From the NCBI GenBank assembly GCA_038496445.1, contig JALMLS010000453.1, positions 124,001-188,000 of the forward strand: a stretch of 64,000 nucleotides of DNA, written 5' to 3'. This DNA comes from Trichosphaerium sp. ATCC 40318. Taxonomy: Eukaryota > Discosea > Flabellinia > Trichosidae. The notes beneath the pieces are model-generated. The model had not been told where the DNA came from. It made no database searches and saw only the letters and a list, made by a program, of their open reading frames with translations. Each line of letters starts with the position of its first letter. Within the stretch, counting starts at the first letter, position 1. Below are positions 9,636-22,265 of this stretch, piece after piece. The position numbers were made by a program, and so were the translations under genes.

Positions 9636-12260
9636 TTAGAAATTGAATTCTTCAAGCAAAATATTGGCTGACGGATATTTCAATGTTTTTAGAGACTTCT
9701 GGATAGAATCCATAAAAGCCTCTGGTCCACAAATGTACACAATGCGACTGTTAAAGTCGGGAACATTATCCTTTATCATTTGTGCATCAATCCTCCCAGT
9801 AATTCCTTTCCAATCAGTTTGTGGTTGGCTTGTTGTGATTGTATTGATAACTTTGATAAGTGGACTCCGTTCATTGTATTTCAATAGCTCATCTATGTAT
9901 ATTATATCTTCTTTTGTTCTGTTGGAATTAAGGAGAGCAATATCAACGCTGTTTTGTCTAAAAGAGTGTTAAAAAATAAAACCTCTTTTCAAAAAACTTC
10001 GAAACAGTCGAATAATTCAAGAAAACACATGGTACGAGAACATATAATTATTTGACGTAATCTTTTTGCAACAGCAACAAAACTCTTTTGGTTTTTTTTC
10101 TCTTTGGTAAAAAACAACTTACTTTTGAAGTGATTCCCGTATCATAGCCATAAACGGCGTTATACCAACTCCACCGGCGATAAACAATACCTTCTTAGGT
10201 AACATTTTCCCACCGCTGCTGAGAGTAAAGGTACCGCCAACACCGTTAAGTTTTATCTCCATTCCTTCTTTCATATTTTCAAACAACCAATTCGATATTT
10301 TACCTCCTGGTTTTCTCTTTACAGTAATAGAAATGCCTGATGTCATGCCATCCTATCATGAAATACATAAAAATCACCGGCGATGATACCTTTCTTTGAG
10401 GATCACGTACAGCTTGAGGCATAGAAAGGGTCCATGTGCGAATGTATGTTTTACCATCAACAACAAGTTCAAAAGTAGCATATTGACCAGCTATTCTTTG
10501 AACTACTGCACCATTCCTGTGAGCAAAATTATACGTTTTAACATCTTTTGTTTCTTGTTGAACACCGTTACAGATAATGCTCAAAGAACTAAGTCCATTA
10601 CCACCTTCTTTATCTAAAGAACAGTAAACTTTTTTTTCATCTAAAAGGTAAAGGAACAAAAAAAGTTCGAAAAAAATTATATCTATAGAACTAAATATCA
10701 ATCACAGCGTATTAGATTTCCTGGTTTTTCCCGAGTTGAATATTCAATTTGGAGGAGCAAAGTGTCTCACACAAAGCGTAGAAATCTTACGAAAAAACGA
10801 CAACATTTTACTAAAAGGTTACCGATTTTGTTGCGTACCAGGGACAGCAGGACAATAAGGAGATACACTTATGAATTTCCATTTATATGGCACTGCGCCA
10901 ATAATATGGTTTACATGTTCAACAACGAAGGTAATAGTACGTTGAGCACCTTATTGAAAAGTAATTAGATTGAGTATTGAAAGGGATATAACTTGCTTAC
11001 CAGGCATTGATCTATCATAAAAATCTACAACAGAATAACCAGAGAGTTGAAGTAAATCTCCTTTCTAAAAGAAATTGCGTAAGCTACAATTTAGTGTTCA
11101 ATTTGATAACGAAATATTGGCTTTATGTGCAGCTTGACTTGTCGTACCTCAAAGTCTATGAATAGTATTCCTGTCTTCGGATTCTTCATTATATTACCGA
11201 GTGTATTGAAAAGGTAATTACCGACATAGTCTGGCCACGATATAGTTTTACTGTCACGAACCTACTCCATGTAAGTAAGGAATTAAAAGCACGTGATTGT
11301 TTTTCGCACAGTTATAAACCCTTTGTTTCCGCCTCTATGGTTTATGTCACTACCAGAGGATCTAGCATTATTCTTTCCGTCATAACTCGATGCAAAGTAA
11401 AATGTGTCAGAGTTGGCTATTAATGCCTGCTGGTCTTCGTTCAAAGATGTCCCTTCAACAACCTGTTCAACAAAAAATTAGTTCAACTTAAAAAAAAACT
11501 TGAAAGTCTTACTGATATATCTTCCTCTGGAACATCTTTATATGTCCAAGTTCTCGCTTGAATATACTTAAACACTCAATTAATCATATTAAAACCTCTT
11601 CTTGAAATAAAGCCATCACACTCTTACCCTTGGGCAATTTCCCAAACTTTGATCAACTTCAATATTAAATTTTTTATCATCAAGTCTTGTGACTCTCCCG
11701 TTCATTTTATTCCTTCTTCTAGTGGCAAATTCCATACCTTGATAAAAGCGCTAATAAGCCAACGTAATATTAAATCTAACAGTGTACCTGTCATCCCAAG
11801 TTTCGCCCCGACTTTAAGATTTTTCGCCAATTTGTCATGCTTTATCGGCATTGTATTAAAGACAAGCTCTGTGTTACCACACGCGTCAACTAGATCTATT
11901 GAAGGTATTAGTAGAAGGCTTCAATCTAAAATAAACGTTCTTGGCTTTGGAGGCAATAATGACGCCCAAACTGATCCATTATCATCTACGCTACCAATGA
12001 ATATCAGCGGTTTAGCTCCTAAAGGCGTTTAGCATTTAACTCGTGACATGACGTTGATGATCACGTCAAAATTACCTTGTCCTTTGAAAAAGGCTACGTG
12101 CTGTTCGGGCATTTCCTTGAGCATTATATTGTCACCGACTTTGCCCAAATATTCTTTCAATCCAAACATCCCTTGCATCTCCTTTTATTTGGTTAAAAAC
12201 TAGTACTCTGTAAACACTAACTTGTTCTCCCTCATGCCAAGTGCTAGTAGTAGCCGCCAT
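9636..12260 (-). CDS. PNPOx-like / ferredoxin-NADP reductase-like flavoprotein, with one in-frame TGA
   Basis: About ten exons on the minus strand (starts 12260-12222, 12181-12076, 12018-11788, 11737-11628, 11566-11513 and so on). The N-terminal half matches the split-barrel pyridoxamine-phosphate-oxidase-like family: WHEGE, GSVDDNGSVWASLL, EFATRRRNKMNG, DQSLGNCP, HRGGNKGF and GNYLFNTLGN. The C-terminal half is an FNR module: FAD-binding RTWTLS, nucleotide-binding GGVGITPF, and the C-terminal YICGPEAFM region. No 2Fe-2S domain is visible. Such fusions are predicted NAD(P)H-dependent flavin oxidoreductases. Oddity: a TGA at 11923-11921 interrupts the barrel domain in otherwise conserved reading, and TGA is used as a normal stop in other genes here. 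Confidence 0.75.
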
Positions 12261-12548
12261 GATGATTTGTGGGTCGATACAACGTTAAATACAATTAATA
12301 AAAAACCGGGAACAGTATATTCGAAATTTCCTGCTTGGAGATGGCAGATGCCTATTCAAGACTAGTATAGAATTGAAATATAGTTTCGCTGGAAAGTTCT
12401 TTTTGCGTCTCCGCCAATTTGTCCGCAAAAGTTGTGTACACTTTCTTGTTTAGGCAAGTTCATTCAATTTTTGTAGAATATATAAACTCGATTGAGTGCA
12501 CTTTTACTCAGTGGAATACGACCCGTTTCTAACCCATTCAATAATACA

Positions 12549-12871
12549 ATGGAAATTATAGGCGGAGATATTATTGACCAAGGCACGTGTGAGTTTAGCG
12601 CCAATTTTACCGAATACTAGGTAGTGTAAATGAAATTATAAATAAGAATTCAAACGTACCAACATCAATCACGGTTTTTTGTATTTCCAACACTTTACTG
12701 GCAAGCGAGAAAATGTTGCAAACTTATGTCAAGACAAAGCAATTAATTGAAATGGAGGCAGACATGAAGCTTCAAATAGAGAATCAGGTTCCTGAATTGG
12801 AGCGAGCAATAGTCGAGATACAAACAGAGTGGCAAGAATTACAAGCAAAATGTCAATTTATACAGAAATAA
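12549..12871 (+). CDS. Tiny coiled-coil protein (67 residues)
   Basis: Proposed exons 12549-12586 and 12706-12871 give 67 residues starting MEIIGGDIIDQGT and continuing as a Glu/Gln/Lys-rich amphipathic coiled coil. The exon 2 frame is clear; the join is less so: the donor would lie inside CACGTG (CAC|GTGTGAG at 12584). The stop (12869-12871) lies 7 bp from the stop codon of the convergent receptor gene. Similar size to small kinetochore or vesicle-complex subunits, but no family can be named. Confidence 0.45.
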
Positions 12872-12878
12872 CAGCGCT

Positions 12879-15156
12879 TCACTGCTGGTTTATTGTTACA
12901 CTGTTTATACTCATATGCTTGGAAATGCGCACACTTGTAGCGTTTGTTTTTGTATCTACAGTTATAGGGTCTATACTAGTACCAACAAGACTCGATTTCA
13001 TCCGTAAACCAACCATCTTATACAATGCTTTAATGTCGTCAAGAAAGGCCTTGATAACTAAAAAGCAAGTGAGTTAAATTGATAGACGATCAAGATTAAC
13101 ACGTACCTAAGCACCCCAGAAACAGAATAAGAGGCCTTGAGAAAACATTAAACATACCCCAAACCGTATGCCACCATGGCGGAATTAGTTCCCATTCTAG
13201 GTTGTATCTAATGTTAACACGTGTTTTTTGAACAGTTTTTTTTTCTTCAATACTTACCACATTGTCCAGGAGTTGCACGTTCGCATTCAACCCACTCATA
13301 GAAAGTTTCACCAGCTCGTTTATCTGAATATGTTGATGTTTTTATAGTTAATGCTCCAGACACGAGAGAGAAATATATAAATACCACCATCCATACAATT
13401 AATACTGCTTGGCTCCTAATAAACCTCAACTTTGAATTGACTTGATGCTTTCCGGCTATTTTCACAAGAGACATGTAATTCTAAGTATAACACTCAGCAA
13501 CATTGTAGTACTATCTGCGTACCTTGCTGACAAGAGCAGCAAAAAGAATTATCCCAATAGAGCCAACTATACCAACAAAGAGTACAGTGACTGATAACGC
13601 GATATTCATTTCTTGTGAATTACTAAGAACTAACAATCTGTTAGTTTACGCACGTTCAAACAAAGTTTTCGTTTGTGGCTATAGCTTATATTCTTACCAA
13701 AGCAATGAGATGCTAGTACGAAAGAAGATCCAAAGTTTTTTCTGACAAGAAAGTATATATCCATTGAAATAACAATAATCCATGGGATTATAACAAAAGC
13801 AATTCTAAACCAACGTAAGATATTATGTAGTGTTTTTGTTATGGCAACAATAAGCGTACTGTATATATTTGTGTGGAGGCTTCTTGTTCCTGAACGTGTA
13901 AATCATGCCGTAAACCCACATGAGAAAGGTGTAATTGGATAGTTCCAAAAAGTGGAAAAGCCACAATCCTTATACAAAATTTGTTAACGAATAGAAAACA
14001 AAACCAAATATACCTTGTATAGTGCATAAGGCAGAGTCTCTTTGTCTGTTTGATACTTCGCTATTCAGACACACAAGGTTTCTAGGATTACTAAATAAAC
14101 TAGGAAGATAACCGAGAATACTCAACCACGTGTACCTCAAAACAGACGTAAATAATACTAAGAAAGAAAAATAGAAACTTACCATATCAACAATGCATGA
14201 AGTGAAAGAGGAAACTTGTTCTTCAAGGCGACGCGAGTTGAAACAATAACAGCGAATAATCCAATTATCATTGAAACGGGAGCAAACACGTACACAAGCT
14301 GAGAAGGAAGCAAATCAATCAATTTCAGTTTAATTGAAAACTATGACTTACTATAAGCTCTACTTTAGCCGCACCGTCATGATGGAATCGTGGTAAGCAC
14401 CCAAAACCACATAATCCATCAAATCCTTTTTCATGATCTTCGTTAAATCCCATTGGAAATACACAATCTGTTGTTAAAGTCTGTGGTCTTTCAGTATTGC
14501 AATTTGGTCTGTCTGCGAAGTCGGGTATTGAAACTAGCCAAAGAAATTAGTATTTATGTTACCGAGTGATTATTGTACAAGACAATGCACTTGTAACGCT
14601 TGAACAATTAGTCAATGAACTAGCTGCTTCTTCTCCAAAGGTATCTATGAGACATGTATTAAGATCTTGGCATACATCTCTACAGATTGGCATCGGCCAC
14701 GGTATGTTGTCTAAAAACAATTTTAGCGATTATCGTTAAACTATTTAACCATTTACCTGTACATCGCCTGTATACGCTCTTACAGGTAACCTCTTTGAAC
14801 AAGCTACCACACCTTAAATATTTTTTGAGCAAATTGAGGATTTAATTATCACGTGATTCAAGGAGAAATTTCTGCACGGTAAATTTCCAAAACCTCTTTT
14901 TAACGCTGATAGGAATGATCCGGAGGTTGGTGGCGTACCGTTTCGATAAAAACGAAATATCTGATACTGAACTTCCGAAAGTGTTACTATAGTACTCATC
15001 TAATGCTTTTGTAGTGACATTCGGCGGAAGTATAAATAAATATTCATCAGAGAACCCACACAGATTGTTTGTTTGGTTTACACTGACGCATTCAAATGCA
15101 AAACACGTGTTTATTGTTTCGAACGTAAATAGGAGAAACAACACTCCCCAAACCAT
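12879..15156 (-). CDS. Frizzled/Smoothened-like seven-transmembrane receptor
   Basis: About ten exons. Start ATG at 15156 with a signal peptide (MVWGVLFLLFTF). The ectodomain is cysteine-rich: CGSLFKEVTCKSVYRRC, then CRDVCQDLNTC and NCSSV, in the spacing of a Frizzled CRD. A linker with CGFGCLPRFHHDG follows, then TM1 (FAPVSMIIGLFAVIV), further helices (WLSILGYL, LFHFLELSNYTFLMWVYGM, FVIIPWIIVISMDIYF, VTVLFVGIVGSIGIILFAAL and VLIVWMVVFIYFSLVSG), an extracellular loop, WELIPPWWHTVWGMFNV and a last helix. The intracellular tail is about 70 residues. Amoebozoa carry many such receptors; ligands are mostly unknown. CACGTG occurs in three of its introns or exons. Confidence 0.8.
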
Positions 15157-15330
15157 GGTTTTTTCCTTTTTGAACAAATGACAGTTTGCCCGCTGTGTGT
15201 CAAACCAAAATATACCGAAAGGTAGAACAATCCCAGTGTAGTTTGTTTGTGACTAACTACACTTTCAGCCTTTTTAGCTAAGCACTTAACATGTTTAAGG
15301 CAGCTTGTGTACAGCCACAAATGAAGCATA

Positions 15331-15356
15331 GAGAATTTTTCGCTAAGCAGTTGAAC
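15331..15356. mobile_element. Relic terminus of the 806-bp element family
   Basis: TA followed by GAGAATTTTTCGCTAAGCAG, matching the terminal repeat of the element at 6972 with 3 mismatches in 24 bases. No matching opposite terminus is seen before the next gene, so this is a truncated or decayed copy in the spacer 15157-15852. Confidence 0.5.
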
Positions 15357-15852
15357 GTGCTATGGTGTAAGCACTACATGCTTTGAGTCTACACTTCCTC
15401 CTAGCGGTACACAACACTACACTCTTTAGATCAGATGGACGTCATAAGCCTTATTGTGCGTGATTCGTTTTCTGTAGACTTGTTAGAAATAATGAATGTA
15501 CTACTTGTACATACAACCTTTTATCATGCTGTCACACTACTAAAAGCTTTGTAATATTGTCATAGCTATTGAATGAGTCACTCTTAGTCGGCACATTGTG
15601 GTTTTTTTATTCACAAAGCACACAGCATCAAGAGTCAAATGTAATACTACGGCGCATATTCTACGAGTTTCTATGGTCACAAAACGTCGCCTCCCAATAA
15701 ACAGCCACAACCCTTTAAGGGCGTAAACTAACATTGGTTCAAAATTACCTAGCGAAAGTAGTTTCGCAGTTCTGGACTATAGAACTTTTGTTAAAAGTAC
15801 AAGATCGTTCTAGCCTAGACTTGCTGCCATGAATAACAAAGCTGTGGTATTA

Positions 15853-16980
15853 CTACCTCTTATTTTTGAAAGGAGAACTAAGGCCATTGTTCACAACACT
15901 TATACCCAATGATCTAATACAACCCTTTGTAATTCTACACCCTGCGATGTTAATATATTTAAGAGATGTCAATTGTTTCAAGCAATCATCTGTAATATTC
16001 TTACAATACCAAAGAACGAGATGTTCCAGATTGACCAACTTCTTTAATCCCAAGTCTGTGATATTATTGCAATCCCAAAGAAACAGTTGCTTAAGATTAA
16101 CCAAATTCTTGATTCCTTCATTTGTGAATGTCTGACGGACCAAAATAAGTGTTTCGAGATTAGTCAGATACTTCAATGCATCATCTGTTATTCTTGTCGA
16201 AAAGCCTTGTAATTTGAGGTACCTTAGGTTTGATAAGTACTTTAATACTGATCCATTGATACGCCTACATGATAAAATATCAATACGAACAAGACTGACC
16301 AAGTGTTTCAAACTCTTGTCTGTTATCTTGTTGCAACAACTAAGCTCTAAGTGTTTGACTTTTGTCAATGGTTTGAATCCTTCAGTTGTAATACAATTCC
16401 CTTTGACAATCGTAAGTGAATGGACGTTGTCAAGGTGTTTTATCCAAGAGTCAGGTGGATTAAAAAGAGAAATTGTGTGGACATCTTTGAGTGCTTTGAT
16501 TCCTTCTTCGCTGATACAAAAGCAAGAGGTAATGTTAATCGTGTGTACAGTGCTCAATGCCTTTAATGAAACATCGGTTACGGCTGTACACGCCAAGTCG
16601 ATTGTATGAATGCTGTGTTGTCCGTTTCGCACTAAAGCAAGGATACCTTCATCTGTTATGTTTGAAGAGCGCAAACGTATTGTGCGAACACCAGAAAGAC
16701 ACGCCAAGTCATGTGCTGATAATTTGAGCTGATAACAAGTAATTTTAGTATTTCGAAGTAACGGACTATCTTTTAACACGTGACAATCTGTTGGGTATTT
16801 CAATTTGATCTCAACAAAGCCAATGTTACTGCGAATAATGTCTTTAAACAAGTGAGACACTGCACAAGCTGTAATAAGCTGTCCTCTACTTAAATAGTGA
16901 AGAATAAACGTTAGTGTCTCTGGTGGAAGCTGTGCGCATAAATTGGTTTGTTTTATCTCTGTTACATGACGTTTTGACAT
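15853..16980 (-). CDS. F-box / leucine-rich-repeat protein
   Basis: Intronless; the ATG at 16980 gives 375 residues. The F-box is near residues 15-60 (LPPETLTFILHYLS ... ACAVSHLFKDIIR). It is followed by short 'GVxTI-xL' LRRs and, towards the C-terminus, longer repeats of the 'LVNLEHLVLWYCKNITDDCL' kind, closer to classic cysteine-containing LRRs. The role is inferred as a substrate receptor of an SCF ubiquitin ligase, the F-box binding Skp1 and the LRRs binding substrate. Paralogues lie at 29989, 31878 and 49055, with decayed copies at 31626, 33605 and 40429. Confidence 0.8.
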   Translation of the reverse strand: MSKRHVTEIKQTNLCAQLPPETLTFILHYLSRGQLITACAVSHLFKDIIRSNIGFVEIKLKYPTDCHVLKDSPLLRNTKITCYQLKLSAHDLACLSGVRTIRLRSSNITDEGILALVRNGQHSIHTIDLACTAVTDVSLKALSTVHTINITSCFCISEEGIKALKDVHTISLFNPPDSWIKHLDNVHSLTIVKGNCITTEGFKPLTKVKHLELSCCNKITDKSLKHLVSLVRIDILSCRRINGSVLKYLSNLRYLKLQGFSTRITDDALKYLTNLETLILVRQTFTNEGIKNLVNLKQLFLWDCNNITDLGLKKLVNLEHLVLWYCKNITDDCLKQLTSLKYINIAGCRITKGCIRSLGISVVNNGLSSPFKNKR

Positions 16981-17370
16981 TGGAGGTTGTGTATTGTCAC
17001 ATGAAAATAATGTCACGATTTGAGGTTAAGTAATAGCTTCATTGACTGACTTAAATTCTTGTGAGTACAACAGTTCCTCCTGGATAATAGCGTAAACGTT
17101 TAGGCTAGATACTGTAACAAACATTTGGAGTATTTAATCTTAATTGTATTTTTCACAACAATAGATGGTGTAGTTTTGTAAGTCACCGAACCAGTGCAAA
17201 GGTGAGTCGAAAGTCTGTTTCTTGTAGTTGTTTAATAACGCCGGTTGACATCAACGGAATTGTGCTTTTACAAATAATACATGATTGAACTTCAGTAAAG
17301 ACCTTGCGCAACCAGAATAAAAATATATGTACACGGGTTTTTTATTTGCTAGAATTGCCAGTATTATTTT
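16981..17370. other. Intergenic region, no gene seen
   Basis: 5' flank of the F-box gene and 3' flank of the potassium-channel gene. A forward open frame at 17327-17539 is antisense to the last channel exon and is rejected. Confidence 0.4.
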
Positions 17371-20300
17371 TTACATTACATTCAACTTGATTGTTGTTTG
17401 CCTCTTAAATATAAAAAGTTTGTCTGTCCTTTTTAACTTTTCTTTACGTTTGGGACACGTTATAACCATTGTATTATCACCTACTGTTCTAAAAATAGCA
17501 ATAGGTACAACACCTTTTGTGCCAAGTGCTAAATCTTGAAAGCAAGAAAGAAAAGATTGTCCCTATAACATTTGTTTGTAAGCTCACCTACTCGTCATTT
17601 TCTAGTATTTAAGTTTCACGTACTATTGAATCTTTTGGTACAGGTATGACGTGAATATTTGTTCTGTTTATTGAGCCACCATTTAACCCGATAATCATAC
17701 TGAAAGAAAAACAAGAGTTAAGAAAAAAAGAAGAAAAAAAAAAGGATTGCTTTACCTTATTACAACATCAACATGGCGATCAAAGAAAGCCTAAAAACCA
17801 ACTATGAGAATGTTTCTACTTTGTAAACCAATGTAATACCTTTACTAGCAAAGAGTCTATAACTGTAGATACGAAAATATCACCACCTTTTTATTTGTTA
17901 GTGGAGGCAATAACTTTTGTTCTTTGTACCTGTATAACTTGGACTTAACTTAGGTTCAATATTCTCTGTACGTCTTTGTGTGAATGAGTCTATAAGCCTT
18001 GTAGATAAAAGAGACTGTAGATCCATTACAATCCTACAAGTAGGATACCAGTGCTTTTAGGTAACAGTTAGGGATGTCAAAACCCAACTATACTTTCGTA
18101 CTTTTAAATAAATAGCAATGGTTGTGTGTTTATCAACTTCAACCTTATCTTCTATCCTACTCATTATAACCACTGCCCGCGCTAATTATAAATGTAAGCA
18201 TTCACAATACAAAACCCTAGGAACTTACAAGATTTTGTGTGACAGGCACGCCAACTGTCCCAGTGAAGAGGTGAACCCTATGGAAGGTTATGGTAATTTT
18301 TTGAAACATTTGACTACCTTGTGATAAAACACGTTTGGAAATATACCGATCTTCTGCCACCAATCCTCACTTGGTTCATGTGGACATAGTATGATAATCT
18401 TTGGCTTTTTAGTAAGTGCTCTATGCCTTAATACAGAGTAAGGTTACGTAAACTAAACAAAAAAAACAACTTACCTTAGTGGTGCAATAAAATGAAGTAA
18501 CTCTTTGATTTTCCAAACCTCACCAGTAACAATAACGTGGCCTTTCATTTTATAATCAGCGGAAGCATTAGTTACATCTAAATAAACATTAAATAAGCAC
18601 AGCTTTAGGTGAATGATATCACGTGCTAAGAGCGTACTCTGAGTTTTTCCTTTTTTCTTTTTCTTTAAAGCATCATTTTTCATTTTAAGAAAGTCGTTAA
18701 GTTTTGACTCTTTTAGAGTTCTTGGTGTATCTAAATGCATATAATCTTCGTGAGACTCTGAATCAGATCGTAAATAACAGTGAGAGTATAACATATGCTC
18801 TTTGGATTCAATAAAAGGCGTGTCTCCCCTAAAATTGAAAGCGTTAAAAATATATTCATCTGAAAAAAATAAGAAAGTACATTGAAACTCTTCTTGAGGC
18901 ATAAGAATCTCTTTCGTTTTCTGCAACATTTCCTCCTCTCTTAAGTATTTTATCGTATATTTTTTTACTTCTAGCAATAACAAATCCATGCTGTCCAGTA
19001 CGCACAGTAAACTAATATAAATATAAATACAACTCCATAAAAGCCAACTGTACATTTACGCCAGGGTTAAGCAAGATAGGCCTGACGTCCCCTTCAGCAT
19101 CAGCCTTTTTTGTGGTCAGAGCAGTAAATTTACTATATAATGTACCTCTATGGCAAACAAAATAACTTGAAACTTCTCGTAGAACTCATATACAGCTTCG
19201 GGAAATGGAATATAAGTAGCTTCAGGAATTCTATTGTAAAAAACCTATTAGCATCTAAATAAAAAAACATAGTACTAACCTTATTCGATAAATCCCAAAG
19301 TCAACACCATCAACTATGCAAATGTAAGTACACTGATAGTTATTACACCAATAAGGTACTTACCATACGGCTCTAGCTCTGGATTTTCACCCAAAACATA
19401 CTTAATATCAGCATACTTGCTTATCACATCAGGCAAAATTAACGTCGATATCATAGAAGCAAATCCTGGTAACAAGACTGACTTTGCGAGAGTTCCCTAT
19501 GCATTCCTTACGTTAAAACAAACTGTTATAACAATCTTATACTTACGTATCGAAGCTCATCAACACAAATACACCAAACGTTAGCTAGTGTACTCAACAT
19601 TTCCTAGAAATTATAAGCCTTAAAAAATAGATCTTACTATCCGAGGTTACCCTTGTTTCTGGTTTGTGGACTTGACAATACACTTGCGTCTTCGATTTTT
19701 CCCATTTAATAGATAACACAGTCATTAGAGTTCCTGAGACAAAAAGAAGTTAATTTTTCAAAAGTGTTCGAAGGCAGTACGTTGGTCTTCTTCATCGACA
19801 TCTTCTGCGTGTAAATCACAAAATACAAAACAAGCTTGTGCCGTCTCAATTTTTACCCGCAATAAATCACGTGCGTTCTTAAAGAATACTGGTTAAGGAA
19901 ATATTTTGATTGTTGAGTACCATTGGAGAACCATGAAGAAGGTTCATCTTTTCCTTATGTCGTTTATGCAAAAGGCTACCACCTGTAATAGATGCCAATG
20001 TTTTATCAACGCTCAAGTCATCTTTAGCAGATAATACAACTACTCTGTAGTGATGACGCCCGTAAACCTAGTTGAGTATCCAATGAGTAAAAGAACTTTT
20101 ATTGAAAGTATAATCAGCGTACTTCATGAAAAAAGTTGTTAAAAAAGTGCGCAACTGCTTCTTCATCAAGACTTCCTGTAACGATGACATGAGGCCCAGC
20201 TCCTCTAAACTTCCTTTGTGACCTCCTAAAACAAATTTATAAGCATCTTTACAAACAACAATCAAAAACTATTCGACTTTAATCACGTGCCTTAAATGTT

Positions 20301-21739
20301 CATGACTATGAAGCATATTATTAAAATAGTATGCTTGTGCTGATACAAGAACAATAGCACTTATGATCAATGCCATCATAACAACTTGGCCCTATGTTAA
20401 AAGTCAACAATACTGTTAACGCTATAAAATGCCGATAACTAAATAGAATTGTCTCACGTACAAGTGTCGTTTTAGGTGCATGGTCACCGTATCCTAAAAG
20501 AATTATTTGTATGCTCCAAATAAGATTTTATGTATACCAACTGTTGTGAAAGTAACAACAACAAAGTAAAGAGCAGTATGCCAGTTTTCGAATTCTTCTG
20601 GTTCAATGAGAAGCATTATGCTTGATCCGACATAGAACTAAGGAAGTACAAGATTATGAAACAAACTAGAACGATAAAAAAACTTACCAAACCGACAATA
20701 GAGCTGACCAAATACACAAATAACCTGTAGTCGTTGTTGGCTTCATAAAATTTTAGTATGTATTGTTATACTTGTGTGAGGTTACCTATAAGCAAGTTGA
20801 ATGTCCTCAAAAGCCTCAATACCCGCACAAGCGCTGTTCAAAAAAGGTTAATATTCTGAACATAAAAAAATGTTAGACAACGTGCCCAACGCTCTCAATG
20901 CACTATATGATAGTATTAGATACACAACAAACGAAAATATAAACATACCGAACAAACCCAAGACTATAGGAACCAAAGAAAATAGGAACAATAGATACAT
21001 AGTCAATTATAGCTCCATAAGAATAACTGTACTCAATCCTATTTAACAAAATTATACGGTTAGTTGTTAAAAATCACAAAGGATAAACGGTTATCTCACC
21101 TGTTTTTGGCAAGGTAGAAGTATAGTATAAAGTAGCATATAAAAGTACCAGCAAAGATGTAATCCTATAGAACTTACTTTAGCGAAGAAAACAGTAACAC
21201 AACATTTTCAAAAAACTAAGAAGAAAAAAAACGTGCCAGAGTTTTAACCCACGTGGGGATGTGGTGGCTATCATAATACGTTGAAACTACATAAAGAACA
21301 GACCAGCTTATTTAAAGTGAGATAATAAAGACAAAGTGCACAGCGTACGCGAAACTTAACAATCCTTGAATGACTTCCTAAACGGAGATATATTACTGAT
21401 TAGGTTTTTTGAGTTGCTATTATTTTGTGAACAGTTGGTTGTTCGTTTTTTTGCTTCTCGTACGATTGTTTGGAGTATACCACGCTTAATAAGCCACATG
21501 GCTACCTTTCCACGCCTTGTAAGGTATTCTTTGTTAAAAACCTTCAATTCCAGCGCGAGTTCAGCATCTTCTTCTTGGTGTATACGCCTATGCTGTGCGT
21601 GTTCTTTTGCAGCCGAGTCGAACGGTTCAAACGACATTCTGCTTGAACGTAACGCATTTGTCATCTCTATCCGCTCAGTTCGCTTGTGTTTGCTGGATTT
21701 GGTCGAAGAAGTAATAGACGCTACTGGAGAGACTGCCAT
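17371..21739 (-). CDS. BK-type (Slo1-like) calcium-activated potassium channel
   Basis: More than 20 small exons reading from the ATG at 21739 to a TAA at 17371. A cytosolic N-terminus precedes S1-S4-like helices (DYIFAGTFICYFILYFYLA, SIVPIFFGSYSLGF, VRALRALG) and a pore with the selectivity filter TVGYGDHAPKTTL at about 20460-20500. Two RCK modules follow: RCK1 around GPHVIVTGSLDEEAVAHFF and NARDLLRVKIETAQACFVF, RCK2 around MKGHVIVTGEVW and TTIAIYLK, with STVIDSLLVK and GVVPIAIFR near the end. This matches animal BK alpha-subunit order. I do not see a clear Asp-rich calcium bowl. One intron (20290-20226) uses a GC donor within GCACGTGA. Divergent from the Ca2+-ATPase. Confidence 0.85.
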
Positions 21740-22265
21740 TTTACCGTTGGCTTGCGTATAGCAAGATTACGCGATTGTTATCTTAACGACGCGTTTTTGA
21801 AGCAGTCAAAAAGTGTACTAATTAAACAATAAAATAGTTTAACGACGAAAATATTTGGTTGATTATTTTTGCGGAAGAATATTCTTGGTAGGTCAAGGCG
21901 GTGAGTCACGATTTACAGTCATTCACACAAACGTAAACAAAGTAGTCAGCATCAAGAGGTCTATTAGACAAATTTTCTTCTTATTGGTACGCCTAATCAT
22001 CTAATTCGTCTCAAAGTTCTTTTGATGAGGTTGCGGCGTTGTAGAAACAAGTGTGGTAGCTTTCTTTTTTCAGCGGGCCTTATGTTAAAGTGTTACTTCC
22101 CACGTCATCACCTACAATTGTAGTACTCGTGTAGAACACTGTTAAATCATTCCCGCTCCTGATCTCCTGCTTACAATTAATTTACACCAAATTATCTCTT
22201 TTACCACGCCTACGCTCCTACGCACCAATATTGCGATTATTGAAGCACTGATAGATTCTAGAAAA
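21740..22265. promoter_or_regulatory. Shared divergent promoter region of channel and Ca2+ pump
   Basis: 526 bp between the two start codons, holding the promoters and 5' UTRs of both genes. AT-rich, no coding frame, and no CACGTG within it. Confidence 0.5.

Noticed and set aside
11649-12032. Forward 127-codon frame
   Set aside because: Complement of conserved exons of the PNPOx-FNR gene.
12829-13077. Forward 82-codon hydrophobic frame
   Set aside because: Antisense to the cytoplasmic-tail exon of the Frizzled-like receptor, which reads in frame from the last helix.
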